Assembly (NCBI GenBank): GCA_013399305.1
Contig: VXAI01000020.1
Location: 4,698,425-4,762,424, forward strand
Length of the DNA stretch: 64,000 nucleotides
DNA from: Rostratula benghalensis
Taxonomy: Eukaryota > Chordata > Aves > Charadriiformes > Rostratulidae
Direction of reading: 5' to 3'
Below, piece after piece: positions 52,235 through 64,000 of this stretch. Positions within the stretch are counted from its first letter, which is position 1, and every line of letters begins with the position of its first letter. The notes under the pieces were generated by a model. The model was not told the origin of the DNA and made no database searches. It saw only the letters and a program-made list of their open reading frames with translations. The translations under genes were made by a program, and so were the position numbers.

Positions 52235-53390
52235 CAGAAACTCATGGAACAAATAATCAAACTAGCTACAAGGACAAATTGGATTTGTCAAGTACAAATT
52301 GTATCAAACCAGCCTAATTTCCTTCTATGACAGGATCAGAGACTTGTGGATTGGGGAAGAAGGAATAAGGAAAAATTGTGACTTTGGGGAGAATTTTATC
52401 ATGGTTAAATGTGGAATCATCATGCTCATATAAGGGAAATACAGTCTCAACACATCAGTCCAAAACCACTTCAAAACCTAAAGGGAATAATTAGTAGATC
52501 GCTGTCACACTGGAGCATGGTTGGAGGGGGAATGTCCCAGAGGTCTGTCATGGACCTGGTAATACTGAGTGTTGAACATTCATTCAGTAACAACATTGCT
52601 GATGAAATAAAGAACATATTTGTTAAATCTGAAGAAGACACCAAGCTGAGAGAGCTGCAAACAGTTTGAAAGGACGAATACCTGGTATCTTGGAGAAGGT
52701 GATGAGAACAAAATACTGAGTGAGTTCATAAGGAAAAACCCTACACTCAGCAAGGAAAATCTGCATCCCAAAACCTGCAAAACTGGGAATAGCTAAGACA
52801 GTGTAAAATATCTGAATATGAGTAAATGATAGGCAAAAGGGTAAATGTTGTACTGGTCTACATTGAAAAAATAAACTTTGCTACATACATGAGGTTTTCT
52901 GTTTCTGCTCGGTGCAGGTGTGGTGTTCAGCTGGAGAATGGTGTCCAGTTTTGAACACTTTCAGCACTTACAGAAAGATGCAAGTGAAGTAAGGTGGATC
53001 CAGCCATTTTCTCTATTCTCCTCTAGACTCTGGCGAGATTAAAAGAACCAGGCTTGTCTAATCTGTAAAATGAGAGAGATTAAAACAGACATTAACTATC
53101 TTCAAAAACATAAATCTCAAAGAGGGCAGGAATAACTGCAAAGAGGGTAATGATGACCTGTTAACAAGCAGTAAAGAGTCTACATCAGGAGAGATTTAGT
53201 TTAGTTATTAGGAAAATTCTGACAGCCACAACAAGGAGACACTGTTATAGGTTGTTTAGGCAGATGCTGGCACTTTCATTGTTAGGGTTAGGATCTGGTT
53301 AGCAAACATTACTCAGGCAAGATTGGGTACAGCTGATGAGTAGGTAAATGGTCCTTCCAAGTCCCTTCCTGCTTATGATAACTGTCTGTA
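52235..53390 (+). mobile_element. Degenerate CR1 fragment
   Basis: This is an older plus-oriented CR1 with many indels: 'caaattgtatcaaaccagcc' followed by 'ctaatttccttctatgacag', a 'ggtgcaggtgtggtgttcag' region, 'atcaggagagatttagttta' and 'ggtccttccaagtcccttcc'. It lies between the two CLOCK-like fragments and is in the opposite orientation. Confidence 0.7.
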
Positions 53391-56316
53391 TGCATTGGGT
53401 TAAATATCAACATAATAAAAGAAACTCCAAACAGTCTTCAGGCTCTGGATGTGATTCTGTGTATCAGAACATCAATGCTGTAATTTCCTGACCTTGGCAA
53501 AGTGGAGCCAGGAACCAACCCTTCACTCAGGCAGTCTAGGCTTCTGGCTGAACCATCAGAGCACTGAGCCCAGCAAAACAGCACAGTCCTGCTCTCTGTG
53601 CCGCTTACCCACAGAGCCCAGGAAGCCAGGCTGGGGGAGGGGGGTAAAGTAGACAGACAGAGCTCATCCTGGGGTGAAAGACCCGTCCCAGGAGCATCAT
53701 CTGTATCTTCTGTGTATCATCACCTTGGCTCCAATCCAGCACTGTGCTTTTCTTTCCTTTTTCTTTTCCCCAGGCAGGAGTAGAAATACACTTGTATGTT
53801 GCTCACCCTCATGAGACCAGCTTTGCAGAAGGCAGAGACGCCATTCACCATAAACTTTGACTCCGTGGCTTTCTCAACAGCCAAAATTACAGCAATTTTT
53901 TTTTGCTAAAGTCGCCTTTGTCTGGGCAATACAGACCTCTCAGAAGGGAATTTGAGGATATATAAAGTCCTTTCCTGTGATCATACATTATAAGCCAACT
54001 GGCTTGTGAATTGAAGATAATTGGATGCACTGGTATAATGAGCGAAGGACCCATGTGACAATTAATAATTCTATCTAAATAAAGTTCTAATTCAATATTT
54101 TGTTAATGTAACACTAAATGTAACAGAAGAGAAGAATGTCTTATTTCTCTGCTTTTCACAGATAAGTTAGACTAACCCCGCAAACTCCCGCCTGTGCGCT
54201 TAGCCTGACTTCAGCAGGGCTGTTGGCAAGTATGTGACTTTAAACAGATGGGCAGGCATGGATTTACAAGAGGCACTAACTGCTATCAGTACAGTAAAAC
54301 CAACACATTCTTGTGCTGTGTGACGTGCCAACAGTCATATAACTCTACAGTCTCTTTGCATTCCCCCATTTTGATCAGAGTTGTGGATATGCAGAGGTTC
54401 AAGTCTTCCTAACAGTAAACTGAAGTCTAGCGTCAATGAGCATTGAACACTTCCTATCATTAAAAGCAGAGGCTTTTCAACGGAGTTCCCTCCTGTCTTC
54501 TGAAGCCAGAAACATGGTACATGTAATGCAATAATATGGAGCTCCCTGGGGCAGAAGTATCACAGCAAGGGATAAAAAAAGCAACTGAACCTTTGTGGTT
54601 CCACTGGGCCTCTCAAAAAATCACAGGACAAAAAGTTCAAAGCCCCATTGATTTCAGGCTCTTGAAGGACGTATTTGGTGATTAAAATTTCGTATCTTCA
54701 CTAAAGCTTTTGACAATATATCTAACATCAAAACATCAAAACTCTCTCAGAAAGATGGATGTATAATGGATCAATAAGAAGAATGATTTTTGCATTGCCA
54801 ACCTGTTTTTCGCAGTCACATGTTAAAGATGAAGTGGGGATATTTTCTGTCAATCCATGGCTTTTGAGAAATTACTTAGCCTCCACTGAGTCACTTATCT
54901 TTGCTGCAATCCTATCATTAATAATTAGATATAAATAATACAGATGCTTCTTTCATGCAAAAAAAGGAAGCCCAATAGCACGTTAAGACTCTCCAGGCTT
55001 CAGTTCCAATCTTCTATCACTTTCTGTGCTGTGTAAATAAATTCTGCTCCCTGTAAAGGCAAGGTTGAACACATATAGATTGCAATTCAAAACTGGCCTG
55101 AGGTGCATGCTTCTGGCTCTTGGACAGCATTTCAGCAGGCACAGATCTGCAGCCCACACTGAATGGTATGTGCTAAATTCCTAATCATGTTGTAGCTGTG
55201 ATGGTCTACAGATATGACATGTCTGACTGCAGGAAGAAATTACACCTTTTTTCCTCTGTGGAGCAACTGATATAGCTGGAAAAATAGCCAAGTTTTCAGG
55301 CACAAACTTCTCTGCAGAAAGATAGAAAAAGCTAGAAACCTTGTCTGGGTTTTTGCCGACAAATCAGCAGGTCTAACCAAAGATATCACTTCTCCTGATA
55401 GATTTGCCCCATGGACAACTGAATGGCAGGACTTGTCAGTGCTTGCTGGTGGTGCGTGCTGGGGCTGTGCTGGTGCCTGCTGTGGGAGCCTCCATGGGGG
55501 CTGTGGCCCCCCCAGACACAGCAGAAGTGGGACAAGGCAGGGATGTGGTAGAAAGAGGTGAGTGGGGTGAGGAAGAGAAAAACCTCACCATTCGCCCCCA
55601 CGAATTCTACCTCTACCCTGCAACACCCGTCAGGCTTTAATTTCCCCTCAGGCACCCCAACTTTGCCTGCAGTTCAGACAACATCCCTGCCATCTCTGTC
55701 TGACCAGCCTTCAGCCTCCTTGCTCTTCCATCTTTCCAGCAAGCCCAGTCACCACCCCAGAGCAGCAGCAGTCACCCAGCAGCTGCTTCCTCCATGGGTA
55801 CCCATTAACACCCGTCACTTGCCACAGATGCCAAAGATGAAAAAGGAGAAATGCCACAGCTCTTCAAAACTCTTGAAGTGCTTAACGAATCAGAGTCTCA
55901 AACAGGTGAGAGAATTTTTAGCAGAATAAGTCATATCACTGCAAGACCAGTTTATAAGTGCTGAGAGGCAACAGGAAATACAAACATTTCTTCTTAATGT
56001 TAAAATAAGGGATTAAATATTACAAAAGGAGTTTAAGGAGCTATTTTTGAAAAGGGCAAGTGTTTTAAGTCACCTGCTACTTTTGCACATTTGGTGACTT
56101 CACCTTCTGAACAAATGCTGAACACCACAAGTGCTTAAGGTCTGCATTAATTAGACTGTATTTCCACAAAATGTGGCCTAAGTACCCCTTTTTTTGACCT
56201 TTAGATATTTACTTAGACTTGAACTTGTGCTAAATGCAGAACTGGGAAATTGTTAAATGCTGAGTCAAACTCATAATGAGGAAAATAACAAAAATCATAA
56301 GAGGACTGGTGCATAC
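53391..56316. other. Sequence between CLOCK-like fragments
   Basis: If the CLOCK-like locus is real, this is intronic. Open frames at 55386-55655 (minus) and 55558-55929 (plus) overlap each other and contain His/Gln- and Pro/Ser-rich peptides, but I could not place them in CLOCK. No other feature is seen. Confidence 0.45.
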
Positions 56317-56765
56317 AGAGAATCTGTTTTGCATTGGAGCTGCTTCCACCTCTGTCTTTTCCTGTGCACTGGTCTGGGGTTGTGGTGCCTGTACAAAAGC
56401 ATTGTACAGCAAACTGGTGTCTGGGGAGGTGGGGAGCAGGGCATTTCACGAGCTGGTGCTGGTGCTCCAGCAGCTGTATGCTCTGGGGACTGTTTTTTGT
56501 GTAGCAAAATGTCATCCTGTGCCCAGAGTAAGGGTTTTGCCTTGTGCACACCAGTTTGATGCCCTTGCTGGTGCCTAGGACCCTTTATTCTGGGAAGCCA
56601 AAACAATATTGCCCTCCACTGGTCCTGAAACTACTTTAGCTGCTAATGTCAGTTGGACAAAATCAGTGTTGGTACCATCGGGGCACTTTGAAAGCAAGAT
56701 GCAGATTCCTGAGACGTGTTGGTGTTGTTCCATCTGTGCTAGGAGCTCTTGCTTTTCAGCCCCAG
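56317..56765 (-). pseudogene. CLOCK-like internal exon, broken by a stop and frameshifts
   Basis: After a plausible acceptor (gactgtccctgctacag) the frame reads EKQELLAQMEQHQ, like the CLOCK helix EELRKIQEQLQ, then DFVQLTLAAK and GPVEGNIVLASQNKG, like CLOCK VQLSS and the APINMQGQVVPTN segment. A TAG then stops it at 56577-56575. In other minus frames the resemblance continues with HQQGHQTG, and finally LYNAFVQAPQPQ with a later MQNRFS, matching CLOCK LYNTMVISQP and MPQNS. The order and spacing of these pieces follow CLOCK. The frame changes imply at least two indels. A candidate donor (gtatgc) follows at 56316. Among human CLOCK, NPAS2 and PASD1, CLOCK seems closest, because the LYN segment is recognisable. 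Confidence 0.55.
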
Positions 56766-59534
56766 CTGTAGCAGGGACAGTCATTACAAGTGGCAGTGGT
56801 ATGACTGAGCAGCAGGAGAGGTGTGTGAACAATGTCATCTCCTACAGGGACCAGCACTCTGCAAGGGGTTTTTGGTCAGGGGATCTGTTGCTCAACTTTT
56901 GCACAAAGCAGATGGAAACATCACTCAATGTGAGCTCTGGCATTGTCCAACTTCAGCCCCCTTAACATATGGATTTGCTGTTATCAAAGGTAAACCTGCA
57001 GGTCTAGGAAATATTTCAGATTTCTAAAGCTTGTGATATTATGTTGAAAAGCCAGGTTTTCAACTATTATGTCTGTTGATTCTCCCCACTGGCTGAGGAG
57101 GAGGCAAGGAGCCCAACCTACTGAATTCTCCGTGCACACCCTGCTGGTGCCAGCTTTAAGGCACTCAACAAAGCTGGCACCACTTGAATAACCCAGCCAA
57201 GTACCAGTGTCCAACAGCTCCTTGCTGTTAGCAAGGGAGATGAAATACTTCCTGCTGTGTTTTGAGGACTGCCTGATGGCTGTGCAGGCAGAGCTGGGGT
57301 CTACAGGCTGCTCTGTTTATTTTTCAGGAGTGTGGTGTGAAGGCATGTGGCATCAATAGACTTCACCGGCGTGCAGAGGAAGCCTTTTAGATGATAGGTA
57401 TTTCTGGTACAGTGAGCAGCAGTGAAAAGATTAACTGTCCTGGCATTTAAGTGACCATAATTAGGCTACCCATGAACAGCCCTTCGAGATAAATAATAGA
57501 AATTCACACCTATCTGGGTCCTACAGCTTTTCAGCCTATTTGGGGCAGGCTGAAATTAGGTGTGTAAATCTCCTTCAGCACCTTGGGCACTCTGCAGTTG
57601 TCTTAAGGAGCTCTGGCAGTCGCTGGCTTGGCCTCCCTAGTTCAGTGTTTTAACCTGCTGTTCCCAGCAGCACCTCCATGAATAAAAATGTTCCTGGTTA
57701 GCAGCGCCTGCTTCCCGGAAAATTACTCTTCTAAGGACCCACAAATCTTACTTCTGTCTCACCATGGCTTGATACACCTAGAATAGCTGTGGGAAATAAA
57801 TCCAAGACCGCTGTGGCTTGTTGAAGTACAAAAGATTTTAATATCACTACACTTACTGTGACATCATATGTAAGAAAAACTTTTTTAATTTCCACCATCA
57901 GTTTCTTTCGGTCAGCTTTGGAAGAGGTGCACAGGAGGAGTTCAGATGCCAGAGAGGTTTCTTGCAGAGTTAAGGCCTTAATTTTAGAATAATTTCCAAT
58001 AAGTCACCAGGAAAGATTATGGGCTGAGGGTTTTTGCAGGATATTAAGAATTATATCACCCCTTCCAGAGCTATCTGCAAATCCTGTGCTAGCGTGATAA
58101 ATAACCCTGCAGTTACCAAAAGACGAGAAGCAACCAATGTCCTTGCAAACTAGAAGAGGTCTGTTTTGCAGACAGCAAGGTAGTGAGAGCTACAGTTGTT
58201 GTTCTAATGCTGTTAATGGGCGACAGTATGCTAATTAGTCAGATTAACTAAGCGGGTGAGTCATGCACTAACCCTTCTTGAAAGAAAGTGCCCATTTTGA
58301 GATGCTAAATGAGAACATAAATGCAATCAGGCATAGAATTCTTGAAAGATAAGACGGGAGCAGACCTGCTTGTTAATGGAGCCAGTGAAATTAATTCTGC
58401 TTTGGAAAGGGGTGCACTTTTTCATATTCAGGGTTCATTTTAATGGGGAAGGGATCAAAACCTTCAGATCTATACAATGCATTTCACTCAGGTCTAAGTA
58501 GTTTTAATGACCTAACATAACAAAGATATTTCTGATATTCTCTGCTAGGTTTGCACCTTTGGAAAGACTTTTTTTTTTTTTTTTAATTAGAGGCATTCAG
58601 ATGTTTCAAATGAAGACAAAACTATAATATTCTGAAAAAAACCACAAAGCCCTCTCATCTATAATTGATGGGAAAGTGTTAAAAATGTTTATTGTGAATG
58701 CTCAGGCTCTTACACTGGAAAACTACAGTCTCCTTGCATTTGAGAACTTGACATTGATGCTCGCAGGGACCACAGATGTGGTCCTTCTGGGGTGCTGGGA
58801 GTCACTGCTGAGTGTAAGGACAGGAAGGCTGGTTGCCCTTCTATGGAGAAGATCTGTGCTAGTTTTTGGTGTGAGCAATCCCTACCTTTCTTGGTGACCA
58901 CCCACTATGTGCATGTTAGCCTATGGTTAAAGGTTAAAAAAGGTTAAACCTTTTGCTTTTCATCACAAATAATGGTGTGGTCATCAAGAAAGCACAGAAG
59001 TTGTCCTAGCAGCCACTGCACACTGTCCAGGATGCTTTAGGTCCTGAGCCAAAAATGACTCAGACACCTGGGTGGCCTCAGTCTCTGGTCTGAAGTTCCT
59101 TTCAGCTTTCCAAGCATCTTATGTGGCAAGAGGAAGCACTGGGCTTGGCTCCCTGTAGCTGTTCAACAATCATACATGTACATGATATTTGCCAGCACTT
59201 CCAGCAGTCCTTTGACTACTGTGGGGCTTGCAGATACACTCCACTGGTAACGAAGGCCACGTCTCCGTGAGCACACAAGCCAGTGAGGAGGACAGGCTGG
59301 ACTGTGAGGAGGGCTTGCACTGGGCAGAAGCTCTGAGGGATCGATGCCTGAGGCGATTCTGTGGTCATCAGGATCTCATGAAAAATTACAGGCCATGCCA
59401 TGACTACTGTTGAGCATGAAGATTGACCATGAAAATGTTCTGCCTCGTGCTGCTTTTTGATGATGCTCTATCAACTCTATCATTTGCCAGAACTAGTATT
59501 TTTTCTTAAAGATTTCTGACCCTTCCAGTCTGAC
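56766..59534. other. Nothing firmly recognised
   Basis: I looked here for upstream CLOCK-like exons. Ser-rich minus-strand peptides near 58710-58901 and 59220-59400 loosely resemble the CLOCK Ser-rich linker, but not well enough to call. A T run occurs at about 58568-58584. Confidence 0.5.
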
Positions 59535-59987
59535 TCTGGAGAAAGTCTATTGGAGGGCTATAAAGATGATCAAGGGACTGAAGGACCTCTCTTAAAAAGA
59601 AATGTTGAGAGACCTGGATCTATTTAGCCTGGAGAAGAGAAGGCTTAGAAGACACCTCATCAACACATATAAATATCTAAGGGGTGGCTGTCAAGCAGAT
59701 GGGGTCAGGTTCTTCTCAGTGGTGCCTGGTGAGAGGACAAGGGGCAACAGGCACAAACTGGAACACAGAAAATTCTGTCTCAACATGAGGAAAAACTTCA
59801 TTGCTTTGAGGGTAGCAGAGCACTGGAACAGGCTGCTCAGAGAGGTAGTGGAGTCCCCTTCTCTGGAAAAACCTGCCTGGATGCGTTCCTGTGCAACCTG
59901 TTCCAGGTGACCCTGCTTTGGCAGGGGGATTGGACTAGGTAATCTCGGAGGTCCCTTCCAACCCTGACCATGCTGTGATTCCATGAT
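59535..59987 (+). mobile_element. CR1 LINE 3' portion
   Basis: This clear plus-oriented CR1 tail has 'ctggatctatttagcctgga', 'aaatatctaaggggtggctg', 'actggaacaggctgctcaga' and the end 'ggtcccttccaaccctgacc' with 'tgtgattccatgattt'. The frame 59602-59910 is its ORF2 end (NRLLREVVESPSL). Confidence 0.95.
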
Positions 59988-60159
59988 TTCAAGGCAGCTG
60001 CTTGGCAGTAGGACTGCTAGAAGTGCTAGACTAGTGCTTCTACTCTGCCTTCTTTTCTAACCCAAAGTATTTCCAGTGCCACTGCAATGGCCACCAGTTT
60101 GCACCCCAGAGGTGTCTGCACTTAGATGATTGGTGAAGTGATCCCTATATATATTTGCA

Positions 60160-60215
60160 ATTCTCTGAAGCGCCTTGAGGCTTGCAAAAGGCACTATATA
60201 AATCAATTAATAACA
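60160..60215 (+). repeat. Possible ancient SINE/LINE tail-like motif
   Basis: The stretch 'gaagcgccttgaggcttgca' followed by 'aaaggcactatataaatcaa' resembles the 'agcgctttgag ... aaaggcgctatataaat' tail found at the 3' end of several ancient vertebrate retroposon families. I cannot name the family. Confidence 0.4.
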
Positions 60216-63200
60216 ATATCAGAGGTCAGTCAGCCAATAAGAATACAATTTAGTTTAATGAGAGATAAATAAGACAGACAGAGTGAGAGGGGAAGGGAGC
60301 TGCAAGGCTCCCTACTTGGTGCCAGGCTCTAAATACGCCAGCTCCTCGCTTTATCGCAGTGATCATCAGAAACACAGAAGATAATTGTGTCATTGCTATT
60401 TCTTAGTCCAGTGTAATATCTATTACTGGTTTTGATGTCTTACTCAGCTCTGTACCAGTATGATTTTAGGAAGAGTGTACATTATTTTCATGAAAACAAA
60501 TATGAGCATGAGGAAGCATTTTTCCCTTGCGTGCAATTCCTACTAAAGAATTTACATTCTTCTAATTTACTGGTTTACTGCACCACTTAGTGCACTCCTG
60601 AGATGTGCAGAATGTCCTCGCAGTTAAGAATGTGCAGATGAAATTTACCCTTTTTGCACTGAATCACTCACTCTTCCCTTGGAAGTCACCATGCTCTTTC
60701 CTCCCTCTAAATCTCCTTTAGCCGCTCTAATAAAATAATAGATTGTTCTGCATAGTTACAAAATGGATCCAAAACGGATGGTTGGCAGTTTACTCAGAAT
60801 TTAGGGTAGTTATATATTTTTGTGACCAGTCTGGTACTAAAGAGGTGAACAGAAAGACACTGTTTTGCATTTGATTCTTCCTGAAACTGTGGATGTAGGA
60901 ATGCAAATTATCCATTGTAGCCCCAGAAAAAAAGCTGGGATACATTACCCTCATCAAAGCAGTATTTGAAAAATTGCCAGAAGATGCAGAGGACATGGGG
61001 AGATAAACCAGAGTGAGGTAGGACAGGGCATGAGGGAAGCCTGCGTGGCAAAAGGAGGAGGTGTTTTGTGTTCATGCCATGCCAGTACACCCAGCCTGTC
61101 ACTGTGTCTGTGTCCACATGAGCCTGTTGGGACGCACTGGATGATGCCTCAAGCCCCACTGCTCCAGATATGCACCTGAAGAGCTGTTGGGGAGGGTGGC
61201 AGCTCCTGTCCAGCCCCTGCATGTGTCCTTTCTGGTGGTCCAGAAGGAGCTTGTGCATCGATACAGGTGCTGAGAAATGATCCAAGGCTCGGTAATACAG
61301 AAACAGCCATTAGCAGCAGAGCATGAAACACGTATCTAAAGCAGAATAAAGCAGGTTGGAGCCCTCTCAGTGAGCAAGCCCGTAGCTGTAGGGCAAGGCT
61401 GACTTGGGCTAAAATTTGACATAGTTTAGTGTAGCACCATTACATGCAGAATCAGCTCACCTGGTTATTCCTCTTTTTCAGCTGTGTTTGCACACACTGC
61501 ATGTCTCTTCATCTCGCAGTTGCCTACATCATGCTCTAATGGGGTACTTGTTCAGACCTCAGGCCCTGTGGCCAAGGCAAAAGGAGGCAGAACAGCCCTT
61601 CCTAACGCTCTTTGCCAAAAGCCAAAGCCTAACAGAGCTGACTTCATGCATATCAGCACTTCTGAGGTTATATCCCCCCAAAATTCCACTTATATTTTTG
61701 AATCCTTTCACGTGCCTCAAATCAGGGGCTGTCTGCTTCACACTTAGGCAATCCACTTGCAGCAACTCAGATCTGGACATGAAAACCTTGCTTCTGTAAG
61801 GGGGGCTGCTCTTTGTTCTCTCTCCCCCACACCAAGAAAAGGCAGCCCTGAACACCGTGACAAAGGATTAGCTGAAGCTGAGGCCAGGCTGCAATGTAAA
61901 TAGCCAGACAGAGAACAGAATGGCTTCTTTTATCAAACTTAACATCCCAAAGCTCTACTGATTTCATTGTCATTATGGTGGTGATTAATTTGACCCAGAG
62001 TACTGCCACCCACTGTTAAAGCCTTCGCTGCATCCCTGTTGATAGCTCTCATGACAGAGATTACAGTCTGCCACTGCCTGGTCCATAATTAGTACTTGTC
62101 AAAGTCAGATTTGCCTATGGTAGCCCACCGTCCATGAGAAACCCATTCAAAATTAAACACGCTTTGGAAAATAGAGGCCAGTTCATCCTCTAATTGGAAC
62201 CAATGAGTGCAGAATGAAGACTCTTTTTTTCATCTAGTAAGTCTTGTTCCGGACCTGAAAATATGATTTTGTGAGTCTTCTCCAGAGCTATCAATAAGTG
62301 TCCTCTGGTGAAGTACCAGGGCACTGATTTTGTTCTGCAGCTGGGTCCTAAAATATTTGCGTGGTTCATTCCCTAAAACTGTATAGTTTAATCACTTCAT
62401 CTGACTCAGGGCTGGGGCCAGGGCACAGGGACATGTGCTGATGCCAGCTCTGCTGCCCAGCCCTGAGCAATGGATTCTTTGGAAGAGAAAGGCTGGCCAC
62501 AGCCTGGGGAATACCTTGTGCCAATGGAAGGTACCTGGGGGGACACCCGGACGAGTCATTACAATGTTTCCAGAAGACAGAGGAGAGAATGCAGACACAC
62601 AGCCTGTGTCCTGCCCCACGGACATAGAAACACGATGTTTATAGTGATCAGGGTGTAGGGTAATCTGAGCCTTCACTCACCAACACTTCAGGCTGGGTTG
62701 GACATGGAGCATAATATACAATTCACTTTGCAGGCCAAGGCTACAACCCTATATTTTAATTTTTACCACTGTGAGAGAAATGGCTAGTGTTATTGCAACC
62801 CTGACAGCAAAGACTCAGTAACCACATCCAGTATCACTAAGGATTGCAACAAAAGGTTTTCTGATTAAACTCTGAAGTACAGGGTCAGGGATGGACACAG
62901 AGAGGGTAAATGCGCTGAGAATAAGTAGCCACGCTGGAATCCACTAAAGTTGATGTCTAATGACATTTTTCATAGGACAATTGGAAGAGCTGGTGTTTTT
63001 GTGATCAGAAGCACAAATCCGTATAGCTACGAAGATTGTTCTCGCTCAAGCCACTGTCTACAAACAAGGGGGAATCCTGAGTATGACATCCTTGTCAGAA
63101 CAGACCACTGTTGGAGAAATGTTGCATCTTTCCATTTCAGGTCCTGGCAGTGCTCAGTAGCTCTTGAAACCAGTGGAATATATCACAGCAAAAGTGAAGG

Positions 63201-64000
63201 CTTGGAGAATGATTCACAAGAGGTGGTAGTGTGCCAGACATAACTCTTCACAGATGTCTTTCATTTTATTGCACTAAAAGAAGCAAAAGAGCTTAAAATA
63301 AACCAGAATTTTTTTCTGAGTGCCCAGACACTGATAAAACTGCCACTGTCCTACAACAGGTTAAGGATCTTTATGCAGTCCTATATGTAAATGTCATTCA
63401 CTAAAGCTTGTTGGATTGCACTTTGTACCTAAATCTTGCACAATCAAGTTATGGTTTTCATCCTCATCTTCAGTGGAAGTGCTGTTAAGAAGAGGATGTT
63501 TTATTTTGAATAGTGCCAAAATACCCATCTGATCAGCTCTGACCTGGGCAAGTTACAGGGAGGTTTACTAATGAAGGACCTCCTTGCAAATTTCCAGTCC
63601 ACTGCAACCCTGGGCAGCGTTACTGCAAGTCAGACAGATATCTTGCGATCTTCTCTGCATGGGTCAATACACAGCTGACGTTGTGGGTCAGCTGGACATC
63701 AGCTAAAAAGGGAAAAATCAGGCTGATGGAAGATGTAAAACCCATAGGTGGGGAGAAGAGACTGAGTCACAGGTCTAGAGAAAGGTGAAGACTGGTAATA
63801 TTTGGATTTGCAAGACAAAGAGCTGCTGTGAAAGGAATGGGAATAAATGGTTTCCACTGAGAGCAGGAGAAGGAAAAGCAGCTTTCAAGGTTCTGTTATT
63901 TGTCAAAGTTGTAGATGATTTAATTGTGGACTTAAATTTTTTGAAAATATTTGTTTTCTCTTTTGGGTTCTTCCGGGAACCATCTCTTTAAACTAATGAG
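60216..64000. other. Nothing recognised
   Basis: Only short, unassignable open frames are present on both strands. No PAS or bHLH exon, CR1 or RNA gene could be supported by eye. Confidence 0.5.

Noticed and set aside
55386..55929. Overlapping minus and plus frames between the CLOCK-like blocks
   Set aside because: The His/Gln- and Pro/Ser-rich peptides could not be placed in CLOCK order, and both strands are equally open.

Overview
The window looks like bird nuclear DNA (less likely another sauropsid). It is AT-rich and gene-poor, has two sharp CpG islands, spliced genes with GT-AG introns, and many fragments of the CR1 LINE that dominates bird genomes. I recognise no ERV, DNA transposon, tRNA, rRNA or CRISPR.

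The left end (1-3650) holds the first coding exon of GAREM1 on the minus strand, inside a CpG island (about 2690-3650). Its intron 1 runs off the left edge. From 3.7 to 9.7 kb there is intergenic DNA with an old CR1.

From 9.7 to 39.03 kb lies the best-supported complete gene: a six-exon minus-strand Rab small GTPase of 213 residues. Its first exon sits in a second CpG island (about 38560-39300). All exon junctions agree in phase, and the protein has every G-box and a double-cysteine C-terminus. I cannot assign it to a mammalian Rab subfamily. From memory, the human interval upstream of GAREM1 (towards KLHL14) has no Rab, so this may be a Rab kept in birds and lost or relocated in mammals. It carries a Gly/Pro/Ala-rich insertion in the switch I region.

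From 39.3 to 51.7 kb I see no recognisable gene, only one CR1 and a few unassigned open frames near the CpG island. From 51.8 to 56.8 kb, on the minus strand, two stretches resemble the C-terminal half of the circadian transcription factor CLOCK (family CLOCK/NPAS2/PASD1). They are in the right order and follow good splice acceptors, but frameshifts and an in-frame stop break them, so I read them as a decayed CLOCK-like paralogue. CR1 elements occur between and beside these fragments. I found no convincing upstream bHLH or PAS exons between 56.8 and 64 kb.

All exon coordinates were read by eye and no alignment was run. GAREM1 exon 1 and the Rab gene are firm, the CLOCK-like remnant is moderately supported, and the isolated open frames are weak.
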